Assembly: GCA_041674525.1 (NCBI GenBank) | Contig: JBAYVN010000002.1 | Span: 1 to 64,000 of the forward strand | Length of the DNA stretch: 64,000 bases | Direction: 5' to 3' | Source: SHYQ01 sp041674525 | GTDB lineage: Bacteria > Chloroflexota > Dehalococcoidia > UBA2979 | Shown: piece by piece, positions 26,080 through 34,219 of the stretch | Layout of the letters: each line of letters starts with the position of its first letter | Numbering within the stretch: position 1 is the stretch's first letter | The notes under the pieces: generated by a model | What the model was told of the DNA's origin: nothing | The model's input: the letters and a program-made list of their open reading frames with translations, nothing else | Database searches by the model: none | Made by a program: the position numbers and the translations under genes

Positions 26080-28398
26080 ATGGAGACCACCTCGCGCACG
26101 CCCCGTGACCCGGAGGACTCGCTGTCCATCCACAGCGACGGCCACGCGCAGATCCTGCTGACGCGCTCGGAGCGCCTGGCGGCGTTCGGGACATGGGAGC
26201 GGGACGTCGTGACCGGAAGAGGTCGCTGGTCGCCTGAGACGTTCCAGCTGATGGGCCTGCACGAGGATGCCGGCGCGCCGGACTTCGATGTCTGGCTCAG
26301 CTGGATCCATCCCGAGGACCGCCGGCCCCTCCACGAGGCCCACGCGCTGGTGGCAACCGGCGGGGCGATCCACGCCGAGCTCACCTTCCGCGTGACCCCG
26401 CCGGACGGGCACATGCGCGTGATCCGCGGCAGCGTCTTCCGCGCGCCGGACCAGCCGGTCGTGCTCGGCATCGCCCACGATGTGACGCCGGAGACGCGGG
26501 CGCGCGAGGACGCGGAGCACACTCGCGCGCTCCTGGCGGAGGCGATCGACGCGGTCCCCGAGGTGATCACGATCCGCGGGAACGACGGGCGCCCGCTGTG
26601 GTGGAACCGCGCGCACGAGGAGTTGACGGGCCTGTCGCGTGAGGCGATCAACGAGTCCCGGCGCGGCGGGTCGATCCACGCGGACGATCTCGCGGCGTTC
26701 CTCGCGTGGACAGACGCCGCGACCGACCGCGAGCCGGCAGCGCCGGGCACGGAGACACCGACGTTCCGCGTGGTGCGCCCGGACGGGTCGATCCGGCACT
26801 TCCGGCCGATGCGCGGCGCGACCATCCGCCTGCACGGAGAGGCCATCGGCGTGGTGCGCTCGGGACGCGACGTGACCGAGGAGGTCCGCGCCCGGCAGGA
26901 GGCCGCGGCGCACGCCGCCGAGTCCGCGGCGATCCTGGACGGCATCCCCGCAGCCGTCGCGCTCATCGATCCCGCGCAACGCATCGTGCGTTGCAACCGC
27001 GCCTTCGTGGACGCCGCCGGGTGCGCGGTGAACGAGGTGATCGGGGAGCACGTCGCGCGCTTCCTCGTGGATGCGGCGCCGCTCGCCGCCGCGCACGGTC
27101 CGGCACCGGGCGACGCGCGGATCGTGCACCTGCGCCGGCGCGACGGGTCCACCACACCGGTGTCGCTGACCGCGGGGCCGCTGCGCGACACCGATCCGTC
27201 CGGCCCGCGCCTGTTGACGTTCACGGACGCGACGGCGACGGTGCTGGCAAACGAGCAGGTGCAGGCGCTCCAGCGCCACGAGGCGATCGGGGAGCTGGTT
27301 GCCGGGGTCGCCCACGACTTCAACAACCTGTTGACCGGGATCCTCGGCCCGCTGCACATGCTGCAGGGGAACCCCCTGGAGCAGCGCTGGCTGGATATCG
27401 CCGTCGAGGCCGCCGAACGCGCGGTGCCGCTGACGCGCCAGCTCCTGGACGCCTCGCGCCCCGTTCCCGCGGAGCTGTCGCCCACCGACGTCACCCGGGT
27501 CGCGGCGGACGTGGTGCGCCTGTTCAGCGCGACCAGCGATCGCCGCCTGCGCTTCGCGCTGCACCAGCCGCCCCTGGTGCCACACGTAGTGGCGACGGCC
27601 TCCGGCCTGCAGCAGGTGCTGATCAACCTCGTCGCCAACGCGCGCGACGCGGTGCTCGAACGCCTCGAGGCTGATCCGGAGGGACCGGCGGGCACGGTGG
27701 ACGTGACCATCCGAGTGGACGACGACGCCCCTCCCCGCGTCTTGGTCAGCGTCGCGGACAACGGCCGCGGCGTCCCCGAGGAGCTCCGAGAGCGGATCTT
27801 CGATCCCTTCTTCACGACCAAGCGCAGCGGGAAGGGCACGGGCGTGGGGCTCCCGACCAGCCGCGCGCTGGTCGCGCAGTACGGGGGCACGCTGACCTTC
27901 CATCCCCACCCGGGTGGCGGCACCGTCTTCACCCTCGAGCTGCCGGTCGCGGGGGCCGCGCTCGAGTCCGGAGCGGCGTCACCCTCGGCGCCCCCGCGCG
28001 ACCGGCCGCTGGAGGGCATGCGCGTGCTGCTCATCGACGACGACGACGCGGTGCGGGCGTACGCGGAGCACGTCCTCACGGTAAGCGGCGCGATCGTCGA
28101 CTTCGCTGCCAGCGCGGAGATCGGGCTGACGCTCATCGCCGCCTCGCCTCCCGAGGCCGCGGTCTTCGACCTCAACATGCTGGACATGAGCGGCTGGACA
28201 TTCCTCCGTCGCGCTCGCGCGCTCGCGCCGGGGGCGCGCCTGGTGGTGCTGTCCGGCCACGTAGACGCGGAGCAGCAGCGCCGGCACCGCCCGGACGCGG
28301 TCGTGTGGAAGCCGTACCGACCGGCGCAACTCGTGCAGGCGCTGCTCGGCACGCGCTCGACCGGCGCGGCGGAGGCCGCCGGGGGCGCACCAGCTTGA
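26080..28398 (+). CDS. Hybrid histidine kinase with three PAS domains and a C-terminal receiver
   Basis: 772 residues from ATG 26080, behind AGAAGG; the frame is open upstream. No membrane segment, so it is cytoplasmic. PAS/PAC repeats lie at about 20-140, 150-275 and 280-390 (LLAEAIDAVPEVITIRGNDG; ILDGIPAAVALIDPAQRIVR). The kinase core has VAGVAHDFNNLLTGILGPLH with His412, the FNNLL type of the NtrB-like class, and G boxes VADNGRGVPEEL and GKGTGVGLPTSRALVAQYGG. The receiver carries LLIDDDDAVRAY and phospho-acceptor Asp697 in VFDLNMLDMSG. The layout implies intramolecular phosphotransfer. Divergent from the KdpDE-like pair. Confidence 0.93.
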   Translation: METTSRTPRDPEDSLSIHSDGHAQILLTRSERLAAFGTWERDVVTGRGRWSPETFQLMGLHEDAGAPDFDVWLSWIHPEDRRPLHEAHALVATGGAIHAELTFRVTPPDGHMRVIRGSVFRAPDQPVVLGIAHDVTPETRAREDAEHTRALLAEAIDAVPEVITIRGNDGRPLWWNRAHEELTGLSREAINESRRGGSIHADDLAAFLAWTDAATDREPAAPGTETPTFRVVRPDGSIRHFRPMRGATIRLHGEAIGVVRSGRDVTEEVRARQEAAAHAAESAAILDGIPAAVALIDPAQRIVRCNRAFVDAAGCAVNEVIGEHVARFLVDAAPLAAAHGPAPGDARIVHLRRRDGSTTPVSLTAGPLRDTDPSGPRLLTFTDATATVLANEQVQALQRHEAIGELVAGVAHDFNNLLTGILGPLHMLQGNPLEQRWLDIAVEAAERAVPLTRQLLDASRPVPAELSPTDVTRVAADVVRLFSATSDRRLRFALHQPPLVPHVVATASGLQQVLINLVANARDAVLERLEADPEGPAGTVDVTIRVDDDAPPRVLVSVADNGRGVPEELRERIFDPFFTTKRSGKGTGVGLPTSRALVAQYGGTLTFHPHPGGGTVFTLELPVAGAALESGAASPSAPPRDRPLEGMRVLLIDDDDAVRAYAEHVLTVSGAIVDFAASAEIGLTLIAASPPEAAVFDLNMLDMSGWTFLRRARALAPGARLVVLSGHVDAEQQRRHRPDAVVWKPYRPAQLVQALLGTRSTGAAEAAGGAPA

Positions 28399-28485
28399 GG
28401 GCGCGCTTGGTTGTCATCGATTAACGGGCCTCGAGGTGATGGTCATCTGGTGAGGGGACACTCAACTCACCTGGGTTCGTGACGC

Positions 28486-28572
28486 TACGTGATGTCGCAC
28501 GTGATACCGCAGGTGATGGCGTCACGTGGTGGCATCGGTGATCGCCTCACGTGATGTCGCATGTGATAGCGC
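28486..28572. repeat. Direct repeats upstream of the first solute-binding protein gene
   Basis: ACGTGATGTCGCACGTGATA (28487-28506) recurs at 28548-28568 as CACGTGATGTCGCATGTGATA, and a degenerate copy, CACGTGGTGGCATCGGTGAT, starts at 28523. The spacing between the two best copies is 61 bases. The same CACGTGATG-CGCACGT core occurs upstream of the paralogous gene at 32387. The surrounding gap 28399-28759 shows no gene; it also holds a candidate promoter and hairpin. Probable operator region. Confidence 0.6.
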
Positions 28573-28643
28573 CACTGAGCCAGGCGCCCGCTGCTACCGC
28601 GCGGCCGCGCGCAATCCGCGCCGCCGCGCGCTTCGTATCCCCC

Positions 28644-28672
28644 TTGTAATCAGTCGTGCACCGTACTACACA
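28644..28672 (+). promoter_or_regulatory. Candidate promoter of the first solute-binding protein gene
   Basis: TTGTAA (28644-28649), a 17-base spacer and TACACA (28667-28672) lie between the direct repeats and the coding start. Judged by eye. Confidence 0.35.
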
Positions 28673-28709
28673 TGACGAGCATTATCGGTACGGATGACGT
28701 GTGTGTTTG

Positions 28710-28743
28710 GGCGGCGTCTTCCCCTGTGCAAGGGGGAACCGCC
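28710..28743 (+). promoter_or_regulatory. 5' leader hairpin just before the ribosome binding site
   Basis: GGCGG and TTCCCC on the left pair with GGGGAA and CCGCC on the right, with a 4-base bulge and a loop of about 7 bases. It ends six bases before the GGGGAG site of the GTG 28760 start, so it could influence translation. No known riboswitch motif recognised. Confidence 0.3.
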
Positions 28744-28759
28744 GACGAGGGGAGTCCGA

Positions 28760-30502
28760 GTGAACGAGTCTGGATACTGGCAGAAGGTGGCAGCCGGAGG
28801 GCTGAACCGCCGCGCATTCCTGCGCTCAGCAGCGGTGACTGGCGTGGGCGCAGCCGCGTTCCTCGCGGGGTGCGGAACGAGCGCTCCGGAGAAGCCCGCC
28901 GCGGGCGGCACCGGCGGCGCCGGGGGCACCGCAACTCCCGCGGCATCCGCGGGCGTCTTCGCGAACCCGAAGGGGAAGAAGGGCGGGACGATCACCGATG
29001 TGGGGCTGGACCCCACGACCGGGTGGGACCCGCACGGCAACATCGGCTACCTCACGGGCACGATCACCGAGCCCCTGGGAATCAAGCTGATCCGGCACGA
29101 CTACACGGGCATCAAGACCAAGTGGACCGTCGGCGCGGAGGAACTCATCATCGGCGAGCTCGCCGAGAAGTGGGAGACGCCTGACGCCCTGACCTACAAC
29201 ATGACGATCCGCAAGGGGCTCAACTGGCCGAACCAGGAGCCGATGAACGGCCGCCCGATCACGGCCAAGGACGTCGTCTACAACTTCAAGCACTACGCGC
29301 TGCCCACCAGCCAGGTGCAGACGTGGGTCTCCAACAACATCAAGTCGTGCACGGCGATCGACGACAACACGGTGCAGTTCAAGCTGAACTACCCGCACTG
29401 GCGCTGGGCCGGCGACCTGGACTCCTACAACACGATGATCCAGCCCGAGGGCCTGTACGAGTGGGCCAAGGGCGACGTGAAGGAGGCCACCAAGGCACGC
29501 GGCGGCGGCCCATGGATCCTCGACTCGTACCAGGCTGGCTCCGTGGCGCGCTTCATCCCGAACGAGTCCTACCGCAAGTTCTTCGGTGTCCCGTACGCCG
29601 ACAAGCTGAACGTGGCGATCCTCGCGACGGGCTCTCCGCGCCTGCAGGCGTGGGCCGGGAAGAACGTCCAGTTCTTCACGCCGCTGCCGGGACAGATGGA
29701 CACCGCGAAGAAGGCTCGCCCGGAGTCGCAGTGGACCACGAACTACGCGGCCACGAACACGAACGCGCTCTTCATGAAGACGGCGCAGAAGCCGTTCGAT
29801 GACGTCCGCGTCCGCCGCGCGCTGTCCATGTCCGTCGACCGCGACGGCTGGGGCAAGACCCTGCAGAACGAGTTCAAGTGGGAGAGCGGTCCGATCACGT
29901 GGGGCTACCCGACGTGGAAGCTCGACCACACGAAGATGCCGGCCGAGACGCAGAAATGGCTGAAGGTCGACATCGCCGAGGCGAAGAAGCTCATCGACGC
30001 CGCGGGCGTGACGACGGCGAAGACGTTCACGATCCACATGTACCCGTACAGCCCGGACTACACGCCGGAGGCGCAGTTCCTGATCGACTCGCTGAAGAAG
30101 ATCGGCGTGAACTCCGCGCTGAAGGTGTACGAGTACAACAACTGGCTCGCCACCGCGTACACCGGCAAGTACGAGGACCTGCTCTACGGCCCGGACAACC
30201 TGGACCGCGTGACGCAGCAGCTCTCCGACCGCTTCACCGCGACCTCGGAGCGCAACCACTCGGGCGTCCAGGACGCGGAGATGCAGAAGATGCTCGCCGA
30301 CTTCGGTGCGGCGAAGACTCCGGCGGACGCCAAGGCGGTCTCGGACAAGATCCAGACGCGCTCGGTGGATCAGGCCTTCGCCGTCTACCGGCCGCAGCCG
30401 GTGAGCCCGCTGACGTGGGACCCGTCGATCCAGAACTACGATGGACAGGCCCCCATCCTGTACCACACGTTCTACCGCGACGCGTTCTCGTGGCTCGGAT
30501 AG
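28760..30502 (+). CDS. ABC-type solute-binding lipoprotein, family 5 (peptide/nickel type), Tat signal
   Basis: 580 residues from GTG 28760 with GGGGAG upstream. The N-terminus has a twin-arginine motif (NRRAFLRS, Arg17-Arg18), a hydrophobic stretch and the lipobox FLAGC with Cys38, so it should be Tat-exported and lipid-anchored. The SBP_bac_5 core is evident in LAEKWETPDALTYNMTIRKG, MNGRPITAKDVVYNF, KPFDDVRVRRALSMSVDRD and NNWLATAYTGKYED. Family 5 proteins bind oligopeptides, opines, glycosides or metal chelates. No permease or ATPase gene is in the window. A close paralogue (32387-34132) lies beyond the CapA-like gene. Confidence 0.93.
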   Translation: MNESGYWQKVAAGGLNRRAFLRSAAVTGVGAAAFLAGCGTSAPEKPAAGGTGGAGGTATPAASAGVFANPKGKKGGTITDVGLDPTTGWDPHGNIGYLTGTITEPLGIKLIRHDYTGIKTKWTVGAEELIIGELAEKWETPDALTYNMTIRKGLNWPNQEPMNGRPITAKDVVYNFKHYALPTSQVQTWVSNNIKSCTAIDDNTVQFKLNYPHWRWAGDLDSYNTMIQPEGLYEWAKGDVKEATKARGGGPWILDSYQAGSVARFIPNESYRKFFGVPYADKLNVAILATGSPRLQAWAGKNVQFFTPLPGQMDTAKKARPESQWTTNYAATNTNALFMKTAQKPFDDVRVRRALSMSVDRDGWGKTLQNEFKWESGPITWGYPTWKLDHTKMPAETQKWLKVDIAEAKKLIDAAGVTTAKTFTIHMYPYSPDYTPEAQFLIDSLKKIGVNSALKVYEYNNWLATAYTGKYEDLLYGPDNLDRVTQQLSDRFTATSERNHSGVQDAEMQKMLADFGAAKTPADAKAVSDKIQTRSVDQAFAVYRPQPVSPLTWDPSIQNYDGQAPILYHTFYRDAFSWLG

Positions 30503-30550
30503 CGGCTCGGTAGCCACCGCGGCGCACGGGCCGCTCGCAGGCCGATGACA

Positions 30551-30584
30551 GAAGGCCCCGGAACCTGGTTCCGGGGCCTTCTTG
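30551..30584 (+). terminator. Rho-independent terminator
   Basis: A 14-bp stem GAAGGCCCCGGAAC / GTTCCGGGGCCTTC with loop CTG, followed by TTGCTGT, 48 bases after the solute-binding protein gene. It is the most classical intrinsic terminator in the window. Confidence 0.85.
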
Positions 30585-30678
30585 CTGTCCCTGCTCCTGC
30601 GCCGCCGTCCGGCTGCCTCGACGCCCGGCCGCTGCCTGTCGCGCTGGACGGCCAGCGCCCGAGGTCCTCGCTCCCGGG

Positions 30679-32028
30679 CTAGAGGCGAATCCGTCCGATG
30701 TCGCCCTCGATCGTGATCTCGGTGCCGAAGGGCTCCGACACCTTCTGCAACCACCGCAGGATCTCCTGCGCGACCGGCCCGCGCGCCAGCAATGGGCGCC
30801 CGCGCTGGGGAATCGGCCGACCGAAGCCGAGGTCGATCGGATGCAGTGTGACCTCGGTCAACCGCTTTGCCTTGAAGTGACAGACGCCCACCACGCTCTG
30901 CCAGAAGACCGGGTCCGCGGGGAAGCCTCGACCGTCCGAGTCAGAGCGCGCCTCGAAGAAGTCGCCCGGCGTGTGCGAGTGATCCAGGCCGAAGCGGCGG
31001 TAGCCTTCGTCCGGCACCCAGTCGACCGTCTCGTTCTCGAAGACGAAGTTGCCCAGGCTGTAGAAGATCGGCGCGCCGTTGTAGATCTCGATGCCGCGCA
31101 GCAGGTGGGGCCCGTGGTTCGCCACCACGTGGCACCCCTGGTCCACGGCCCAGCGGGAGAACTCCACCAGGTAGTCCGGCGGCGCGGTGCGCGGGCCGCC
31201 GTGGCGTTCCCCGGTGGTGCCGCTGTCGTGGCAGTGGACGCTGTAGACCAGCCAGTCCGCCTGCTTGCGGGCGCCGCGGATCCAGTTGCCAATCCCGGCC
31301 AGGTCGTCCCGGTTCACGCTGGTGCTGATCTTGAACCCGTCGCCCAGGTGGAACTCGTTCTCCATGAACTTCGCGGCCACGCTCTTATCCACCGGCGCGA
31401 CGCGCCCGGAGAAGCCGAACTGCTCCGAGGCCTCGGCGGCCTCGTCGTAGCCCAGCTCGCGGTTCGCCCGGTGCAGCGCGTCGAGGATGTCGCGGGGAAC
31501 AGTGTGCTGCTTCTGGTGCCGCAGCGCGTTGATGCCGGGACGGCCGGGGAAGTCCGGGCGTCCGCGACCCGCCCGCGAGATCTCGGAGAAGCTGCTGGAC
31601 GCGGACATCAGCGCCACGCGCCCCTTCGGCGAGTCGACGTACCCGGGGGCGCGCGCGTGATCGATGTCACGCCCACCGCCCGCGTACGGGATGTCCATGT
31701 CCTCCAGGTGCTTGAGCGTGGTGAGGTAGCCGCCCTCCGAGAAGTCGAAGGAGTGGTTGTTCGCAGTGCCGACCGCGTCGATCCCCATCCACTTCAACTC
31801 GGCGAGGTTCTTGGGATCGGATCGCGTGTAGGTGGCGCCGGACCAGTTCCATGACGTCTCGAAATCGTGGAAGAGCATCTCGAGGTTGGCGATGCTCACG
31901 TCTGCGCCGCGCAGGAGTTCCACCAGCCCCAGGTAATCGGGCTCGCGGAAGCTGCGCATCCGTCGCGTGACCATCGCGTCGCCGACCACGGCCATCGAGA
32001 TGTCTCCGCTTTCGGACTCATACAACAT
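30679..32028 (-). CDS. CapA-family protein (PGA_cap metallophosphatase-like)
   Basis: 449 residues from ATG 32028, preceded by AGGAA; a longer frame to 32181 adds 51 Arg-rich residues unlike the family. The fold markers are SMAVVGDAMVTRRM at the start, DVSIANLEMLFHDFE, GTANNHSFDFSEGGYLTTLK, VYSVHCHDSG, VVANHGPHLLRGIEIYNGAP and IFYSLGNFVFENET, the conserved metal-binding Asp/Asn/His series of PGA_cap proteins. CapA proteins take part in poly-gamma-glutamate capsule synthesis in Bacillus, but most homologues have unknown substrates. No capB or capC gene is present. It has no obvious signal peptide. It sits divergent from and between the two solute-binding genes. Confidence 0.88.
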   Translation of the reverse strand: MLYESESGDISMAVVGDAMVTRRMRSFREPDYLGLVELLRGADVSIANLEMLFHDFETSWNWSGATYTRSDPKNLAELKWMGIDAVGTANNHSFDFSEGGYLTTLKHLEDMDIPYAGGGRDIDHARAPGYVDSPKGRVALMSASSSFSEISRAGRGRPDFPGRPGINALRHQKQHTVPRDILDALHRANRELGYDEAAEASEQFGFSGRVAPVDKSVAAKFMENEFHLGDGFKISTSVNRDDLAGIGNWIRGARKQADWLVYSVHCHDSGTTGERHGGPRTAPPDYLVEFSRWAVDQGCHVVANHGPHLLRGIEIYNGAPIFYSLGNFVFENETVDWVPDEGYRRFGLDHSHTPGDFFEARSDSDGRGFPADPVFWQSVVGVCHFKAKRLTEVTLHPIDLGFGRPIPQRGRPLLARGPVAQEILRWLQKVSEPFGTEITIEGDIGRIRL

Positions 32029-32256
32029 GGGCCATTCCTGATCCTGCGGCCGGCGCCGCCGTGCTGAACGCGTGCTTCGGACTGCCTGCAACGTGTGTGA
32101 TGCGAGGCCTGCTCCGAGCAGTACGCCAGGCCGTACGCGGACACAAGGTGCGTCCCCTCCAAACGACCAGTGCGATCCCATCTATCCGCGGGACGAGGGT
32201 TGCGCGATGTGCCTACGCTCCGGGACGAAAGTCCCCCAACAACCGGGACATCGTGG

Positions 32257-32286
32257 CTGTAATGACCCCCCTGCCGGCGCTATAAC
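32257..32286 (+). promoter_or_regulatory. Candidate promoter of the second solute-binding protein gene
   Basis: CTGTAA (32257-32262), an 18-base spacer and TATAAC (32281-32286). The repeat at 32289-32326 begins three bases downstream, overlapping the expected transcription start, a typical repressor position. The rest of the gap 32029-32386 shows only a small GGGAC-GAAA-GTCCC hairpin at 32222-32235. Confidence 0.4.
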
Positions 32287-32288
32287 CC

Positions 32289-32326
32289 GCACGTGATGCC
32301 GCACGTTCACACGTGATGAGCACACG
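32289..32326. repeat. CACGTGATG repeats upstream of the second solute-binding protein gene
   Basis: GCACGTGATGCCGCACGT (32289-32306) is followed at 32309 by ACACGTGATGAGCACACG. The first matches the repeats at 28486 and 28547 in 15 or more positions. Probable operator shared by the two paralogous genes. Confidence 0.55.
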
Positions 32327-32386
32327 AAGCGCGATAAGCACGCCAGCCTGGCGTGCCAGGGGATCCGCCTGGAGGGAAGTCCGAGT

Positions 32387-34132
32387 ATGAGCGATTCGAG
32401 TTACTGGCAGCGCAAAATCGCCGGGCCGGGGCTGGGCCGGCGGACGTTCCTGCGCTCGGCCGCGGTCACGGGGGTGGGCGCCGCGGCCTTCCTCGCAGGG
32501 TGCAAGTCGAACGCACCGAGCACGCCCGCCGCTGGCGGCGGCGCCGCTGGTGGCGCCGCCTCGGCGTCATCCGGCCCATCACTGGGCGTGTTCCAGGTCC
32601 CGGAAGGCAAGCGAGGCGGCACGCTCGTCGATGTCGGCATCGACCCGACCACGGGCTGGGACTCGCACACCACGTCCGCGCAGCAGACCACCCAGAACCT
32701 CGAGCCACTGCACATCAAGCTGATCCGGCACGACTACCGCAAGAACTTCAAGGCCGGCGATGACACCCTCATCGGGGAGCTCGCCGAGAAGTGGGAGTCT
32801 CCTGACCCGCTGACCTACAACTTCACGCTCCGCAAGGGCATCAACTGGCCCGACCAGGAGCCCATGAAGGGCCGCCCGATCACGGCGCAGGACGTGAAGT
32901 ACGCCTTCGACGCCTGCATGTCTCCCACCGCGCAGGTGCAGGAGTATGTGTTCGGCAACATCGCCTCCACGACGGCCGTGGACGACGGGCAGTTCCAGAT
33001 CAAGCTGAAGCAGCCCAACCTGTTCTTCCCCAGCGACATCGACTCGTTGAACACGATGATCGTGCCAAAGGGCATCTACGAGTGGGCCGGCGGGACGATG
33101 AAGGACCCGGCAAAGGTGCGCGGCGGTGGCCCATGGCTGCTGGAGGAGTATCGCGCCGGGTCGCTCGTGAAGATGAAGCCGAACGAGGCCTACCGGAAGG
33201 TCTTCGGCGTCCCCTACGCCGACAACTTCAACGTCGCGATTGTCGCGACCGGCGCGCCACGATTGACCGCGTTCGTGGCGAAGAACGTGATGTTCTTCGC
33301 CCCGGCGGCCGGCCAGCTGGAAACGGCGAAGAAGAGCCGACCGGACGCGAAGGTCATTGAGGACGCGTACCCGTCGTCGGGCGGCACGTCCATCTCGATC
33401 AAGCAGATCGACAACAAGCCGTTCGACGACGTGCGCATCCGGCGCGCGATGTCCATGGCGATCGACCGTGACGGCTGGGGCAAGACCTTCCAGGTCCCGT
33501 ACAAGATGGAGTCCGGCCCCATCTCGTGGGGCTACCCCACGTGGAAGCTCGACCCGGCGAAGCTGCCGGCCGAGACGGCCAAGCTCGTCAAGTACGACGT
33601 GGCCGAGGCGAAGAAGCTGCTGGACGCCTCTGGCTTCAAGCAGCCCGGCGAGATCCTCATGCACTACTACCCGTACAGCCCGGACTACGCGGGTTGGTCC
33701 CAGTTCCTGCTGGACTCGTTCTCGAAGATCGGCATGAAGGTCACGCCGAAGGTGTACGAGTACAACAACTGGCTCGGCACCGCGTTCATCGGCAAGTACA
33801 CCGGCCTGATGTTCGGCCCGGATGCCAGCATCGACCGGCCGTCGCCGATGCTGTGCGACCGGCTGCGCAAGGGCTCCGCGCGCAACCACTCGTTCATCGA
33901 AGACGCCACCACGCAGAAGATGCTCGCCGACTTCTGGGGCGCCAAGAGCATCGCCGACGCCAAGCCGATCGCCGAGGCGGTCCAGGCGCGATCGATCAGC
34001 GAGGTGTTCTCGATCTACAGCCCCATGGGCGTCGCTCCGAAGCTCTGGGACCCGGCCGTCCAGAACTACAACGGCCAGCAGGCGTTCAACCACCAGTTCG
34101 AATACAAGAACGCCTTCTACTGGCTGGCATAG
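32387..34132 (+). CDS. ABC-type solute-binding lipoprotein, family 5, Tat signal
   Basis: 581 residues from ATG 32387 behind GGAGGGAAG. The twin-arginine motif is GRRTFLRS (Arg18-Arg19) and the lipobox FLAGC with Cys39. RSAAVTGVGAAAFLAGC is identical in the paralogue at 28760. SBP_bac_5 core: LAEKWESPDPLTYNFTLRKG, MKGRPITAQDVKYAF, KPFDDVRIRRAMSMAIDRDG, NNWLGTAFIGKY. The two proteins align along their whole length and probably arose by duplication, with different ligand specificity. The CoA-transferase/FAH operon begins 87 bases downstream, after a terminator, suggesting that the imported solute feeds that pathway. Confidence 0.93.
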   Translation: MSDSSYWQRKIAGPGLGRRTFLRSAAVTGVGAAAFLAGCKSNAPSTPAAGGGAAGGAASASSGPSLGVFQVPEGKRGGTLVDVGIDPTTGWDSHTTSAQQTTQNLEPLHIKLIRHDYRKNFKAGDDTLIGELAEKWESPDPLTYNFTLRKGINWPDQEPMKGRPITAQDVKYAFDACMSPTAQVQEYVFGNIASTTAVDDGQFQIKLKQPNLFFPSDIDSLNTMIVPKGIYEWAGGTMKDPAKVRGGGPWLLEEYRAGSLVKMKPNEAYRKVFGVPYADNFNVAIVATGAPRLTAFVAKNVMFFAPAAGQLETAKKSRPDAKVIEDAYPSSGGTSISIKQIDNKPFDDVRIRRAMSMAIDRDGWGKTFQVPYKMESGPISWGYPTWKLDPAKLPAETAKLVKYDVAEAKKLLDASGFKQPGEILMHYYPYSPDYAGWSQFLLDSFSKIGMKVTPKVYEYNNWLGTAFIGKYTGLMFGPDASIDRPSPMLCDRLRKGSARNHSFIEDATTQKMLADFWGAKSIADAKPIAEAVQARSISEVFSIYSPMGVAPKLWDPAVQNYNGQQAFNHQFEYKNAFYWLA

Positions 34133-34160
34133 CAAACTAAGCAAAACAAGTGCATCATCC

Positions 34161-34188
34161 GGGAACTCACCCTTCGGGGTGAGTTCCC
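34161..34188 (+). terminator. Hairpin terminator
   Basis: A 12-bp perfect stem GGGAACTCACCC / GGGTGAGTTCCC with a stable TTCG loop, 28 bases after the solute-binding protein stop. It separates that gene from the CoA-transferase operon. Weak T content downstream. Confidence 0.78.
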
Positions 34189-34219
34189 GCTGATTGGCCC
34201 TGACAGTGGAGCGTGGTGG

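Noticed and set aside
30679..32028. Capsule (poly-gamma-glutamate) biosynthesis cluster
   Set aside because: Only a CapA-like protein is found; CapB and CapC homologues are missing and the neighbours are solute-binding proteins.
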